NCBI RefSeq assembly: GCF_029223485.1
Contig: NZ_JARHTP010000034.1
Span: 1-64,000 of the forward strand
Direction: 5' to 3'
DNA length: 64,000 bases
From: Streptomyces coacervatus
Lineage (GTDB): Bacteria; Actinomycetota; Actinomycetes; Streptomycetales; Streptomycetaceae
Part shown: positions 35,429-43,929 of the stretch, piece after piece
Layout: the number at the start of each line of letters is the position of its first letter
Position numbering within the stretch: position 1 is the first letter of the stretch
The notes under the pieces: model-generated
Seen by the model: the letters and a program-made list of their open reading frames with translations, nothing else
Told to the model about the DNA's origin: nothing
The model's database searches: none
Made by a program: the position numbers and the translations under genes

Positions 35429-36808
35429 TCAGCCCTGCGCGGCGATCCGCGCCAGGCGCTGGGCCTCGGCTCGTGTCGAGCGCGCGATCGCGTCCTCGTC
35501 GACGTGCAGCAGACGGTTGTCCTCGACGATCTGACGGCCGTTGACGAAGGAGGCCGTGACCGGGGCCGCCGCGCCGAAGACCAGCGCGGTGACCGGGTCG
35601 GCGATGGAGGCGTGGGCGAGGGTGTCCAGCTTCCACAGCACCAGGTCGGCGAGCTTGCCGGGCTCCAGGGAGCCGATCTCGGCGCTGCGGCCGAGCACCT
35701 GGGCGCCGCCGTAGGTGCCGAGGCGCAGCGCCTGGCGGGCGTTCAAGGCCGCTTCCCTGTGCGCACCGAGGCGGTTGATGAGCAGGGCGTTGCGCAGCTC
35801 GGTGTGCAGTTCGCCGGACTCGTTGGAGGCGGTGCCGTCGACGCCGAGGCCGACCGGGACGCCGCCCGCCAGCATGTCGGGGACGCGGGCGATGCCGGCC
35901 GCCAGCCGGGCGTTCGACGAGGGGCAGTGGGCGACACCCGTCTTCGTACGGGCGAAGGCGGCGATGTCGGAGTCGTTCATGTGGACGCAGTGCGCCATCC
36001 ACACGTCCTCGCCGAGCCAGCCGGTGGACTCGAAGTAGTCGGTCGGGCCCATGCCGAACAGTTCCTTGCAGAACTGCTCCTCCTCGACGGTCTCCGAACC
36101 GTGGGTGTGCAGGCGCACCCCGAGGCGGCGGGCCAACTCGGCGCCCTCACGCAGGAGTTCGGTGGAGACGGAGAAGGGCGAGCAGGGCGCCACGGCCACC
36201 TGGGTCATCGAGTCGAAGGAGGCGTCGTGGTGCTCCTTGACGGTGGCCTCGGTCGCGGCGAGGGCGCCTTCGAGGGTCTCGACGGCGAAGTCCGGGGGCA
36301 GGCCGCCGTCCTTCTCGCTGCGGTCCATGGAGCCGCGGGCGAGGGTGAAGCGGACGCCCGTCTCGCGGGCGGCGCGGATGATGGCGCCGGACAGGTCGCC
36401 GGAGTCCTTCGGGAAGACGTAGTGGTGGTCCATGGCGGTGGTCACGCCGCCGCGGGCCATCATCGCGAGAGACCCCTGGGCGGCCGAGTACACCATCGGC
36501 TCGTCGATGCGCGCCCACGTCGGGTACAGCGCGACCAGCCAGTTGAAGAGGTTGTGGTCGGTGGCCAGGCCCCGGGTGATCCACTGGTAGAAGTGGTGGT
36601 GGGTGTTGACCAGGCCGGGGGTCACCAGGTGGCCGGAGGCGTCGATTCGGCGTACGACGTTCTCCAGGCCCTCGGGGGCCCTGCCCGCGCCGAGCGACTC
36701 GATGCGGTTGCCGGCGATGACGACGTGGCCGTGTCCGTACTCGGTGTCGTCGGCGTCGACCGTTGCGATCGAACAGTTCTCGATGACGGTGCGCTGGGCT
36801 GCTGCCAT
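35429..36808 (-). CDS. 8-oxoguanine deaminase (amidohydrolase)
   Basis: This 459-aa metal-dependent amidohydrolase converts 8-oxoguanine to urate. Metal ligands are seen in order: HHHF after 'GLVNT', 'RLHTHGSET', 'MAHCVHM' and 'GLGVDGTASNES' (catalytic Asp). The C-terminal 'LEPGKLADLVLW' closes the composite beta domain. The related activity on hydroxydechloroatrazine in this subgroup cannot be excluded. ATG 36808 has AAAGGACGA upstream. It sits downstream of uricase, beyond a strong hairpin, and before the permease; it would feed a damaged purine into the same urate pool. Confidence 0.88.
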   Translation of the reverse strand: MAAAQRTVIENCSIATVDADDTEYGHGHVVIAGNRIESLGAGRAPEGLENVVRRIDASGHLVTPGLVNTHHHFYQWITRGLATDHNLFNWLVALYPTWARIDEPMVYSAAQGSLAMMARGGVTTAMDHHYVFPKDSGDLSGAIIRAARETGVRFTLARGSMDRSEKDGGLPPDFAVETLEGALAATEATVKEHHDASFDSMTQVAVAPCSPFSVSTELLREGAELARRLGVRLHTHGSETVEEEQFCKELFGMGPTDYFESTGWLGEDVWMAHCVHMNDSDIAAFARTKTGVAHCPSSNARLAAGIARVPDMLAGGVPVGLGVDGTASNESGELHTELRNALLINRLGAHREAALNARQALRLGTYGGAQVLGRSAEIGSLEPGKLADLVLWKLDTLAHASIADPVTALVFGAAAPVTASFVNGRQIVEDNRLLHVDEDAIARSTRAEAQRLARIAAQG

Positions 36809-36874
36809 GATTCGTCCTTTTCGCTCAGTGGACTTTATGGAGCGGGCACGGCAGGACCCTGGGGAATTTGAGTA

Positions 36875-36906
36875 CCGCGGCCGGCGAGGAGGCCCGCCGG
36901 CCGCGG
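36875..36906. terminator. Strong GC hairpin after uricase
   Basis: A perfect 12-bp stem (CCGCGGCCGGCG / CGCCGGCCGCGG) with an eight-base loop follows the uricase stop. It may end or attenuate the uraD-uraH-uricase message before the deaminase gene. Confidence 0.65.
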
Positions 36907-36923
36907 GTGCCGAGAAGGAACTA

Positions 36924-37847
36924 CTACAGGTTCGTCAGGTCCACGGGGATCTTCGGCTCGCAGCCGTCCCGCAGGATGGTGGCCTCGATCAGGCCGTACG
37001 GGCGGTCGGCGGCGAAGTACACCTCGTTGTCGTTCTTCAGCCCGAAGGGCTCCAGGTCGACGAGGAAGTGGTGCTTGTTCGGCAGCGAGAAGCGGACCTC
37101 GTCGATCTCACTGCGGTTGTTGATGATCCGCGAACCCATTTGGTACAGGGTCTGCTGGAGCGAGAGCGAGTACGTCTCGGCGAAGGCCTGGAGCATGTGC
37201 TTCTTGGTCTGCTCGTAGGACTTCTCCCAGCTGGGCATCCGCTGCTCGTCGTCGGTCCAGTTGAACCGCCAGCGGGCCGAGACCTGGGTGGCCAGGATGC
37301 GGTCGTAGGCCTCCGGGAGCGTTGTGTACTTGTCCTTGACGTAGCCCCAGAACTCGGAGTTGGTCGAGTTCATCACGACCAGGTCCTTCAGCCCGGAGAC
37401 GACCTCCCACTTCTCACCGTCGTAGGTGATCTGCGTGAGCCGGGTCTCCTGGCCCTTGCGGACGAACGAGTGCTTGACCTCGTCCGCGCCGATGAACTGG
37501 GAGTTGGCGTCGGACGCCGCGATCCGCTCCCAGGCGTACTCCTCGATGCGGATCCGGGCCGTCTGGATCGGCTCCTGGCTGGTCACGAAGTGCCGGGCCA
37601 GATGGATGCCGAACTGCTCGGCCGACTCGATGCCGTGCTCCTTGGCGAACGCGTACACCGTGTTCTTGGTGGTGTCGGTCGGCAGGACATTGGCGTTGGA
37701 GCCGGAGTAGTGGACCTCGTCCATGTCGCCGGAGAGCGCGACCGAGACGTTCAGGTCCTTGATGTGGTGGGTGGCGCCGTCCCGCGTGATCTTTACGACT
37801 CGGTTCTCGGCCTTGCCGTACTGGTTCTGTCCCAGGATCGTGGGCAT
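36924..37847 (-). CDS. pucL: Urate oxidase (uricase)
   Basis: This 307-aa cofactor-free uricase oxidises urate to 5-hydroxyisourate and releases H2O2. Two T-fold halves are visible. Motifs include 'GQNQYGKAENRVVKI' at the start (catalytic Lys), 'TDTTKNTVYAFAK' (catalytic Thr), 'QFIGADEVKHSFVRKGQ' in the middle, 'SRIINNRSEIDEVRF' and the C-terminal 'LPNKHHFLVDLEPFG'. It is the third gene of the uraD-uraH-uricase operon, five bases after uraH. The H2O2 it makes is a reason to link it with the catalase at 56920, whose promoter shares an 18-bp element with that of this operon. Confidence 0.97.
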   Translation of the reverse strand: MPTILGQNQYGKAENRVVKITRDGATHHIKDLNVSVALSGDMDEVHYSGSNANVLPTDTTKNTVYAFAKEHGIESAEQFGIHLARHFVTSQEPIQTARIRIEEYAWERIAASDANSQFIGADEVKHSFVRKGQETRLTQITYDGEKWEVVSGLKDLVVMNSTNSEFWGYVKDKYTTLPEAYDRILATQVSARWRFNWTDDEQRMPSWEKSYEQTKKHMLQAFAETYSLSLQQTLYQMGSRIINNRSEIDEVRFSLPNKHHFLVDLEPFGLKNDNEVYFAADRPYGLIEATILRDGCEPKIPVDLTNL

Positions 37848-37852
37848 GTCTG

Positions 37853-38254
37853 CTAGCTCCCTCGGTAAACGGAGTAGCCGAACGGGTTGAGCAGCAGCGG
37901 TACGTGGTAATGCTCCCCGGGCTTCACGGCGAAGGTGATCGCCACCTCGGGGAAGAACACGGCACCGCTGTCCCGATTCGCGGGGGCGTCCTGCTGCGCA
38001 TCGGCTTGCTTGTTCTCGAACTTCAAGAAATACGCCTCGACTGCGAAGTCGAGCCGTACGTGTGTGGTGCCCTCCGGCAGGGCCGGGAGGTCCTTGCACC
38101 GTCCGTCCGCGTCGGTCGCGGAGCCGCCGAGCGCCTGCCATGCGGCCTCCCGCCCGCTACGGGCGGAGAGCTCGATGGCGACGCCCTCGGCGGGGCGGCC
38201 GATGCTGGTGTCCAGGATGTGTGTGGACACGGAGGCGGTGGTGCTTGTGCTCAT
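37853..38254 (-). CDS. uraH: 5-hydroxyisourate hydrolase (transthyretin-like)
   Basis: This 133-aa enzyme opens the 5-hydroxyisourate ring to give OHCU. It has the N-terminal 'STHILDTSIGRPAEG' (active-site His12), an Arg in 'VRLDFAVEAYF', a His in 'GEHYHVPLLLNP' and the hallmark C-terminus YRGS. There is a polar insert of about 20 residues (KQADAQQDAPANRDS) between strands that many homologues lack. It lies seven bases after uraD and five before uricase. Confidence 0.95.
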   Translation of the reverse strand: MSTSTTASVSTHILDTSIGRPAEGVAIELSARSGREAAWQALGGSATDADGRCKDLPALPEGTTHVRLDFAVEAYFLKFENKQADAQQDAPANRDSGAVFFPEVAITFAVKPGEHYHVPLLLNPFGYSVYRGS

Positions 38255-38261
38255 GCTGCTG

Positions 38262-38771
38262 TCAGTCCTCTTCGACGAGTCGTGCCAGTCGGATGCGGTT
38301 GATCTTGCCCAGCTCGGTGCGGACGATCTCCCGCTCCTGCTCCGGCGAGTTGCCGATCCGCTCCTTGACCGCGTCCCGCATCTGCTCGCCGGTCCGGCCG
38401 GTGGCGCAGATGAGGAACACATGGCCGAACCTGTCCTGGTAGGCCAGGTTCAGTTCGAGCATGTCCGCCTTGAGGTCCTCGGCGGCGCCGGCCATGCCGG
38501 CCTGTTCCCGGGCGGATGTCGGGTCGCCCTCCTTGGGGCGGCCGATCGGCGGGTGGCCGGCCATCGCCTCCTCCAGGTCCGCGGTGGTCAGCTCGGCCAT
38601 GGCGGCGTCGCTCGCGGTGAAGAGGTCGTCGGCGGTGGCGTAGGGGCGGGCGGCCTGCAGTCGCTTCACCCAGGTCGCGGAGGCACACGCCTCGTGGAGG
38701 GCGGCGTAGGCCGCGTGCTCCTCCAGGGCGTTGAACCGGGCCAGGCCGGGGGACGCGGAAGTCGAAGTCAC
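38262..38771 (-). CDS. uraD: OHCU decarboxylase
   Basis: This 169-aa all-helical enzyme decarboxylates 2-oxo-4-hydroxy-4-carboxy-5-ureidoimidazoline to (S)-allantoin. It shows the catalytic His73 in GHPPIG, 'SAREQAGM' and 'FGHVFLICATGRTGEQM'. It is the first gene of the uricase operon. The start is GTG 38771. There is no Shine-Dalgarno, and the predicted -10 (TTAGCT, 38779-38784) ends only seven bases before it, so the message is probably leaderless. The later steps (allantoinase, allantoicase) are not in this window. Confidence 0.94.
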   Translation of the reverse strand: MTSTSASPGLARFNALEEHAAYAALHEACASATWVKRLQAARPYATADDLFTASDAAMAELTTADLEEAMAGHPPIGRPKEGDPTSAREQAGMAGAAEDLKADMLELNLAYQDRFGHVFLICATGRTGEQMRDAVKERIGNSPEQEREIVRTELGKINRIRLARLVEED

Positions 38772-38778
38772 GGGAGTC

Positions 38779-38819
38779 AGCTAACGCCCCCACGCAACAT
38801 CCCGTCAACACTTTGTTGA
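38779..38819 (-). promoter_or_regulatory. Promoter and operator of the uricase operon
   Basis: On the minus strand the -35 is TTGACG (38803-38808) and the -10 is TTAGCT (38779-38784), 18 bases apart. The -35 is embedded in the inverted repeat TCAACA-N3-TGTTGA (38805-38819). The extended element TTCAACAAAGTGTTGACG differs at one base from that at the catalase promoter (56829-56846). A repressor bound here would block the -35. Confidence 0.7.
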
Positions 38820-38861
38820 AAATTCGGGGTAACAAACCCTGGAGACAGACCTGGGTGACGC

Positions 38862-39227
38862 TCAGCTGTCCTTCTCGCGGTTCAGGTAGTTGTAGACCGT
38901 GAACCGGCTGACGCCGAGCGCGCCCGCGACGGTCTCCACGCCGTGCCGTACGGAGAAGGCGCCGCGCGCCTCGAGTATCCGTACGACCTCCTGCTTGGCC
39001 TTGCGGTCCAGGTCGGCCAGGGGCCTGCCCTGTTTGCGCTCCATGGCGGCGAGGATGTGGTCGAGGGAGTCGGCGAGCTGGGGCAGGCGTACGGCGACCA
39101 CGTCGGCGCCCTCCCAGGCGAGCACGACGTCGTCGGGGCCGGCCTCGTCGGGCGGCAGCAGCTCGCCGCCCATGGCGTCGACCAGCGGCTTCACGGCCGT
39201 GATGAACGGCTCGTCGGTGCCGGTCAC
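38862..39227 (-). CDS. HTH regulator (YheO/DauR-type HTH_22)
   Basis: This 121-aa protein has an N-terminal half of unclear fold ('LPQLADSLDHILAAMERKQG') and a C-terminal HTH_22-type domain (about 78-118: 'KQEVVRILEARGAFSVRHGV', 'VAGALGVSRFTVYNYLN'), as in YheO and DauR. It lies just upstream of, and on the same strand as, the uricase operon, and overlaps the thiamine-binding-type gene (ATGA). It is the closest candidate for the regulator of TCAACA-N3-TGTTGA, but this is only inferred from position. Confidence 0.83.
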   Translation of the reverse strand: MTGTDEPFITAVKPLVDAMGGELLPPDEAGPDDVVLAWEGADVVAVRLPQLADSLDHILAAMERKQGRPLADLDRKAKQEVVRILEARGAFSVRHGVETVAGALGVSRFTVYNYLNREKDS

Positions 39228-39484
39228 GCGTCGCCCTCCCCCGCCGCGCCGACGACGTTGACCTGCAGCGAGACCCGGGTGGCGCCGGCTTCCAGTGTCT
39301 TGCGGAGCAGGGCGTCCACGGCGGTGAGCACGGCGTCGGCGCCGCCCTCGGCCGTGTTGCCGAAGGGGCCGACGTCCACCGCGTCGAGCTCGGCGGCTTC
39401 GATGACCTGACGGGCGACCACCGCGTGCGCGGGCGCCTCGTCCAGGTCGAAGGGCTCGGTCGTGAACTCCACTCTCAATCGCAC
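39224..39484 (-). CDS. Thiamine-binding-type small protein (DUF77/MTH1187-like)
   Basis: This 86-aa ferredoxin-like protein contains 'VEFTTEPFDLDEAPAHAVVA', 'VDVGPFGNTAEG' and 'TRVSLQVNVVG', the signature of the MTH1187/YkoF-like thiamine-binding family. ATG overlap with the HTH gene indicates co-translation. GCL, also in this window, needs thiamine diphosphate, but a functional link is not shown. Confidence 0.75.
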   Translation of the reverse strand: MRLRVEFTTEPFDLDEAPAHAVVARQVIEAAELDAVDVGPFGNTAEGGADAVLTAVDALLRKTLEAGATRVSLQVNVVGAAGEGDA

Positions 39485-39530
39485 GCGCTCAACCTAACGC
39501 CCTGTACGGATTTTCGGGCAGGTCTCTCTG

Positions 39531-41273
39531 TCATGACCTCCCCTTCTTCAGGAAGCTCCGCAGCCGGCGCTCCGGCCAGGTGTTGATCACGTCCTCCTTG
39601 GTGAGCCGGCCGCGCTGGGCGGTGCCGACGCCGTAGCGCATGTTCGCCAGGTGGGGGACGGCGTGGGCGTCGCTGTCGACGGCGAACTTCACGCCGTGCC
39701 GCCCGGCCCGCAGGATGTCCTCGTCGCGCAGGTCGAGGCGGTCCGGGTGGGCGTTGATCTCCAGGGCGGTGCCGGTGCGGGCGCAGGCCGCGAAGACCGC
39801 GTCGAGGTCGGCGTCGATGCCGGGCCGCTTGCCGATGAGGCGGGTGGTGGGGTGGCCGATGACGTTGACGTACGGGTTCTCGCAGGCCCGTACGAGCCGC
39901 CGGGTCAGGGCCTCGCGCCCCTGGTTGAAGTGCGAGTGCACGGAGGCCACGCACAGGTCGAAGCCGGCGAGGAACTCCGCGGGCCAGTCCACCTCGCCGT
40001 CCGGGCCGATGTTCAGCTCGACGCCGTGCAGCAGCCGCAGACCGCCGTGCCTGCCCCGGGTGGCATACCTCCCGTCGAGCTCGCGCACCCGCTCGCGCTG
40101 GGCCAGCATCCGCTCGTCGGTCATGCGCTGCATGGCCAGGTCCGGACCGTGGTCGGTGATCGCGTAGTAGGCGTAGCCGCGCCGGGCGGCAGCCTCCGCC
40201 ATCTCCTCCAGCGGGGCGAGGCCGTCGGTGAGGTCGGTGTGGGTGTGCAGGTCGCCGCGGAGGTCCGCCTCCGCCACCAGGTCGGGCAGTTCGTCGCGCA
40301 GCCCGGCCTCGATCTCCCCGCGGTCCTCGCGCAGCGTCGGCGGGATCCAGGGCAGCCCGAGCCGGGCGTAGACCTCCTCCTCGGTCTCGGAGACGATCTT
40401 CTCGCCGCTCTCGACGTCGAAGAGCCCGTACTCGGAGAGCTTCAGCTTCTGGTGCACGGCCAGCTCGCGGGTGCGGATGTTGTGGGCCTTGGAGCCGGTG
40501 AAGTACTGCAGTGCCGCACCCCAGGAGTCCGGCGGTACGACGCGCAGATCGACATTGAGGCCCTTGCTCGTCCGCACGGACGTCTTCTTCTCGCCCTGCC
40601 CGATCACCTCGGTGACGTACGGCAGCTCGGTGAACGCCCGCATGATCGGAGCCGATGTCCTCGCCGCGGCGAGGATGTCGATGTCGCCGATCGTCTCGCG
40701 CATCCGGCGCAGTGACCCTGCGTACGTACAGCGCAGGCAGCCCGTCACGGCGGACAGCGCGGTGACGATGTCGTCGGCGAGGTCCATGGCCACGTCGATG
40801 TGGACGCGTCCCCCGGAGGACTTGAGGAGCGAGATGCCGTGGAGGATGTTCTCCTCGGTCTTCGGCCCGAAGCCCTTCAGGTCGCGCAGCCGCTCCTCGT
40901 GGATGGCGTCGGCGAGTTCGTCGACCGAGGAGATGCCCAGTTCCTCGTAGACGGTGAGTGCCTTCTTCGGGCCGAGGGTGGGGATGGCCGTGAGCCGTCG
41001 TACGCCGGCGGGGATCTTCGCCCGCAGCTCCTCGACGGCGGACACGCTGCCGCTGTCGAAGTACTCGATGATCTTCTGGGCGATCGACTTCCCGACGTTC
41101 GGGATCTCCTGGAGGCCCTTGAGGTCGAGCGTGGAGACATCGGCGTGGTGGCCGCCGACCGACCGGGCAGCCTTCTCGTAGACACGCGCCTTGAACGCGT
41201 CTCCGCCGGTGATCGAGATCAGGTCCGCGTACTCCTGCAGCAGCGCGGCGACCTCGTCGTTGGACCGGGCCAC
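39531..41273 (-). CDS. polX: Bacterial family X DNA polymerase with PHP exonuclease domain
   Basis: This 580-aa repair polymerase has an N-terminal 8-kDa helix-hairpin-helix part ('LQEIPNVGKSIAQKIIEY', 'IPTLGPKKALTVYEEL'). The palm follows, with 'GSLRRMRETIGDIDIL' (two catalytic Asp) and 'GLNVDLRVVPPDSWG' (third Asp). The C-terminal PHP domain (from about 335) has metal ligands in 'DLHTHTDLTDG', 'AITDHGPD', 'GVELNI', 'SVHSHFNQ', 'NVIGHPTTR' and 'AVDSDAH'. The length is as expected for bacterial PolX. It is single, divergent from the transglycosylase. Confidence 0.95.
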   Translation of the reverse strand: MARSNDEVAALLQEYADLISITGGDAFKARVYEKAARSVGGHHADVSTLDLKGLQEIPNVGKSIAQKIIEYFDSGSVSAVEELRAKIPAGVRRLTAIPTLGPKKALTVYEELGISSVDELADAIHEERLRDLKGFGPKTEENILHGISLLKSSGGRVHIDVAMDLADDIVTALSAVTGCLRCTYAGSLRRMRETIGDIDILAAARTSAPIMRAFTELPYVTEVIGQGEKKTSVRTSKGLNVDLRVVPPDSWGAALQYFTGSKAHNIRTRELAVHQKLKLSEYGLFDVESGEKIVSETEEEVYARLGLPWIPPTLREDRGEIEAGLRDELPDLVAEADLRGDLHTHTDLTDGLAPLEEMAEAAARRGYAYYAITDHGPDLAMQRMTDERMLAQRERVRELDGRYATRGRHGGLRLLHGVELNIGPDGEVDWPAEFLAGFDLCVASVHSHFNQGREALTRRLVRACENPYVNVIGHPTTRLIGKRPGIDADLDAVFAACARTGTALEINAHPDRLDLRDEDILRAGRHGVKFAVDSDAHAVPHLANMRYGVGTAQRGRLTKEDVINTWPERRLRSFLKKGRS

Positions 41274-41356
41274 ACCTTCAGGGTAGGCACACCGACGGAC
41301 GTGCCGCCCGTCCCCGTAGAGCAGTCGAGAGCAGCTCGCAGGGAGGGGAACAGGAC

Positions 41357-42382
41357 GTGGCAGGGCAGAGGGTCAGACGGGTCAGGGGTACGGCGGTGGC
41401 AGCGGCGGCGGTGGCCGCGCTGACCGCGTCGCAGGCACCGGGGGCGACCGAGGCTCGGGCCTCCGTACCGGTCCGGGAGACCGCGGAGCACGGGCCGAGC
41501 GTGTCCGGTGACACTCCGTACCGCACCGATCTCCCGCCGCTCACGCGGGGGCACAAGGCAACGAGCACCGGAACGGAAAGCGGGTCGACATCGGTGACCG
41601 GCGGCGCGCTGCCCGCGACCGTCTTCGCCGCCTACCGGCACGCCGAGGCGGAGCTCACGCGCACCGCACCCGGCTGCGGGCTGCGCTGGCAGCTGCTGGC
41701 CGCGATCGGGCAGGTGGAGTCGGGGCAGGCGGACGGCGGCCGGGTGACGGCGGACGGCACGACCGTCACGCCGATCCTGGGTCCGCGTCTGGACGGCGGT
41801 GCCTTCGCCGTCGTACCGGACACGGACGGTGGTGCGTACGACGGGGACACGGTGTACGACCGTGCCGTGGGGCCGATGCAGTTCATTCCGTCCACCTGGG
41901 CCCGCTGGGGAGCGGACGGGAACGGCGACGGGCGGGCGGACCCGGGCAATGTGTTCGACGCGGCGCTGGCCGCCGGGCGGTATCTGTGCGCGGCCGGGGG
42001 GAATCTGTCCGAGCCTGCGGGGCTGGACCGGGCGATCCTCGGCTACAACCACTCGGAGGCCTATCTGCGCACGGTGCGGGCCTGGTACGGGTACTTCCTG
42101 GAGGGGCATCGGGTGGTGCCGGACGGCTCCGCGGGGCCGTCGGTACGGTCCTCGGCGCGTCCTGGACCCTCGCGCCCGAAACCCACGCCGACGCCGAAAC
42201 CGGCGCCGAAGCCGTCCCCTCGGCCGAGCACCACCCCGTCCGCGCCCGCCTCCCCGGCTCCCTCCAACTCCCGCCCGGCAGCCGTGACTTCGACGCAGCC
42301 GATCGCCCCGGTCCCCACCCCGTCCGTCGCTCTGCCCACCGGTGGCCTGCTGCCCAGCGGGGTTCCGCTGACCGGTGGCTGA
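41357..42382 (+). CDS. Secreted lytic transglycosylase with Pro-rich tail
   Basis: This 341-aa secreted protein has a signal peptide (1-33). Its transglycosylase SLT-like domain (about 85-250) has catalytic Glu in 'LLAAIGQVESG', the structural 'AVGPMQFIPSTWARWGADG', a Ca-loop-like 'NGDGRADPGNVFDAALAAGRY' and 'AILGYNHSEAYLRTV'. A long Pro/Ser/Thr tail follows (255-330). The start is GTG 41357 behind AGGGGAACAGG. It cleaves peptidoglycan outside the cell. Bases 42383-42664 after it hold no gene or clear signal other than the sigma-gene ribosome site. Confidence 0.92.
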   Translation: MAGQRVRRVRGTAVAAAAVAALTASQAPGATEARASVPVRETAEHGPSVSGDTPYRTDLPPLTRGHKATSTGTESGSTSVTGGALPATVFAAYRHAEAELTRTAPGCGLRWQLLAAIGQVESGQADGGRVTADGTTVTPILGPRLDGGAFAVVPDTDGGAYDGDTVYDRAVGPMQFIPSTWARWGADGNGDGRADPGNVFDAALAAGRYLCAAGGNLSEPAGLDRAILGYNHSEAYLRTVRAWYGYFLEGHRVVPDGSAGPSVRSSARPGPSRPKPTPTPKPAPKPSPRPSTTPSAPASPAPSNSRPAAVTSTQPIAPVPTPSVALPTGGLLPSGVPLTGG

Positions 42383-42664
42383 CCAGTAACGGCGGGGACT
42401 CGATGCCCGCCTCCCCCTCCACAACCGCCGCTACCGGGCGGTAATGTCGCCATCCGCCGGGCTGGGACGAGACCGGCGGGTGAGTGCCGGTGTCCTGTCA
42501 CCGGCCGGATCAGCGCGCGTCGGCTGGTGCGTGCGATCGCAAGGCGCCGGAGCGCCCTCGTAGCGGAGCTGCCAGGGCGTTTCGGCAGCGCGGCGAGCGT
42601 ACGTGCCAGGCGTCGCGCGCCCGGCCGGGGATACGACACAGGCGCTGAGTGCAAAGGGGCCCTC

Positions 42665-43690
42665 ATGGCGACGGAGATGTCTGCGGAGGCAAGAGCCGCC
42701 GACGAGCGTTGGCAGCGCATGTGGAGCCACCGGGAGCAGCTGCTCAGGGTGGCCCGGCGCAGGTCGATGAGCCAGGAGGACGCCGAGGACGCGGTGCACG
42801 AGGCGATGCTGCGTGCCGCCGAGCGGCCGGACCTGGACGACGAGCGGCTCGGGGCCTGGCTCACGACGGTGACCATGCGGCTGTGCGTCGACCGGTACCG
42901 GCAGGTCAACCGTGAGGCCGAGGTGCACAGCAGGCCCACGCTCGTCGCGCCGGGCCCGGTGCCCGTCGAGGAGGCCGTGTGCGACCGGGCCGAGGCCAAG
43001 TGGCTGGCGGTGCGCAGCGATGAGCTGCCCGCCCGGCAGGCGGAGGCGCTGCGGCTGAAGTCCGAGGACCTGGACGTCAGCCAGGTCGCGGTGCGGATGG
43101 GGCTGAGCTACCGGACCGTCGAGTCGCTGCTGGCCCGGGCCCGGCGGACGCTGCGCGCCTCGCTCGCGGGGACGCTCGGGTTCGCGCTGTTCCTGTTCGG
43201 GCGGGGTCGGCTGCGGGCGGGCGGCAAGGCGCAGGCCGTGGCGGCCGCGTCGACGGCGGCCACGCTGGCGGTGGCGGGCTTTGTGCTGCCGTACGCACTG
43301 AACGGCAGCCGCCCGGCCACGGCTCCCCGGCCCGCCGCGTCCCCCGCCCCCGGGGCAGCCGAGACCCTGCGTCCCGACAGCCCTGGCCGCACGCCCGCCG
43401 CGAACGCCCATGAGCTGTCGTCGCGATCGGCCACGGGGGCGCCGTCGACCGTCGCACACGACCGTTCCGTGCTGCCGCTGTCGGTACCGCCGCTGCCGAA
43501 GGCCTCGCTGTCAGCGGTGCCGGCCGTCCCCGAGGTCCCGAGCGTCCCGGACCTGCCGGGTGCGCCCGACCTCTCCGGGCTGCCGGACGCTCCGACGCCC
43601 GCGACGACGTTGCCCAGCCTCTCCGAGGTTCCCGCCACACCGTCGGTGGCGGTCTCGGTCCCGGCACCGATTGCGACCGGGCTGCCTTAG
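42665..43690 (+). CDS. ECF-like sigma factor fused to a transmembrane helix and Pro-rich exposed tail
   Basis: In this 341-aa protein the first 165 residues are an ECF sigma factor: region 2 with 'MSQEDAEDAVHEAMLRA' and 'LGAWLTTVTMRLCVDRYRQ', and region 4 with 'LPARQAEALRLKSEDLDVSQ' and 'VAVRMGLSYRTVESLLARAR'. A hydrophobic stretch (GTLGFALFLFG) and a clear transmembrane helix (about 195-218) follow. The last 115 residues are Pro/Ala/Ser-rich with repeated VP-x-LP units and would lie outside. The start is ATG 42665, behind AAAGGGG. No anti-sigma gene is next to it, so the membrane tail may be its own control device. Confidence 0.88.
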   Translation: MATEMSAEARAADERWQRMWSHREQLLRVARRRSMSQEDAEDAVHEAMLRAAERPDLDDERLGAWLTTVTMRLCVDRYRQVNREAEVHSRPTLVAPGPVPVEEAVCDRAEAKWLAVRSDELPARQAEALRLKSEDLDVSQVAVRMGLSYRTVESLLARARRTLRASLAGTLGFALFLFGRGRLRAGGKAQAVAAASTAATLAVAGFVLPYALNGSRPATAPRPAASPAPGAAETLRPDSPGRTPAANAHELSSRSATGAPSTVAHDRSVLPLSVPPLPKASLSAVPAVPEVPSVPDLPGAPDLSGLPDAPTPATTLPSLSEVPATPSVAVSVPAPIATGLP

Positions 43691-43784
43691 CGCTCCGCTG
43701 GCTGTGCCCGATGTGCGGCTCCGCCGCGGGGGCCGTGAGATGCCGTGAGGTGCGTCGATCGTCTGCGGCGTCATCGTGGCTCGT

Positions 43785-43814
43785 CGCGCAGTTCCCCGCG
43801 CCCCTTCGGGGCGC
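43785..43814. repeat. Dispersed CGCAGTTCCCCGCGCCCC element with hairpin
   Basis: The 21-bp word at 43785-43805 recurs exactly at 62789-62809 in this window. Here it runs into a 7-bp hairpin (GCGCCCC-TTC-GGGGCGC, 43798-43814) that follows the sigma gene and may work as its terminator. The word is a frequent intergenic element in Streptomyces. Confidence 0.7.
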
Positions 43815-43929
43815 TGCCGTGCGCCCCCGCACTCCCTTGGAAAAAAATCCGCCTCCCCCGCGACGGACCCCCCACCCCTCCCCGTAGAGCAGATGTCGGA
43901 GCTGCTCCACGGGCCGAGAGGTGGACCGG

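Noticed and set aside
42383..42664. Riboswitch ahead of the sigma factor gene or after the cell-wall hydrolase
   Set aside because: Looked for ydaO-type conserved words because cell-wall hydrolase genes in Streptomyces often carry them; none is present.
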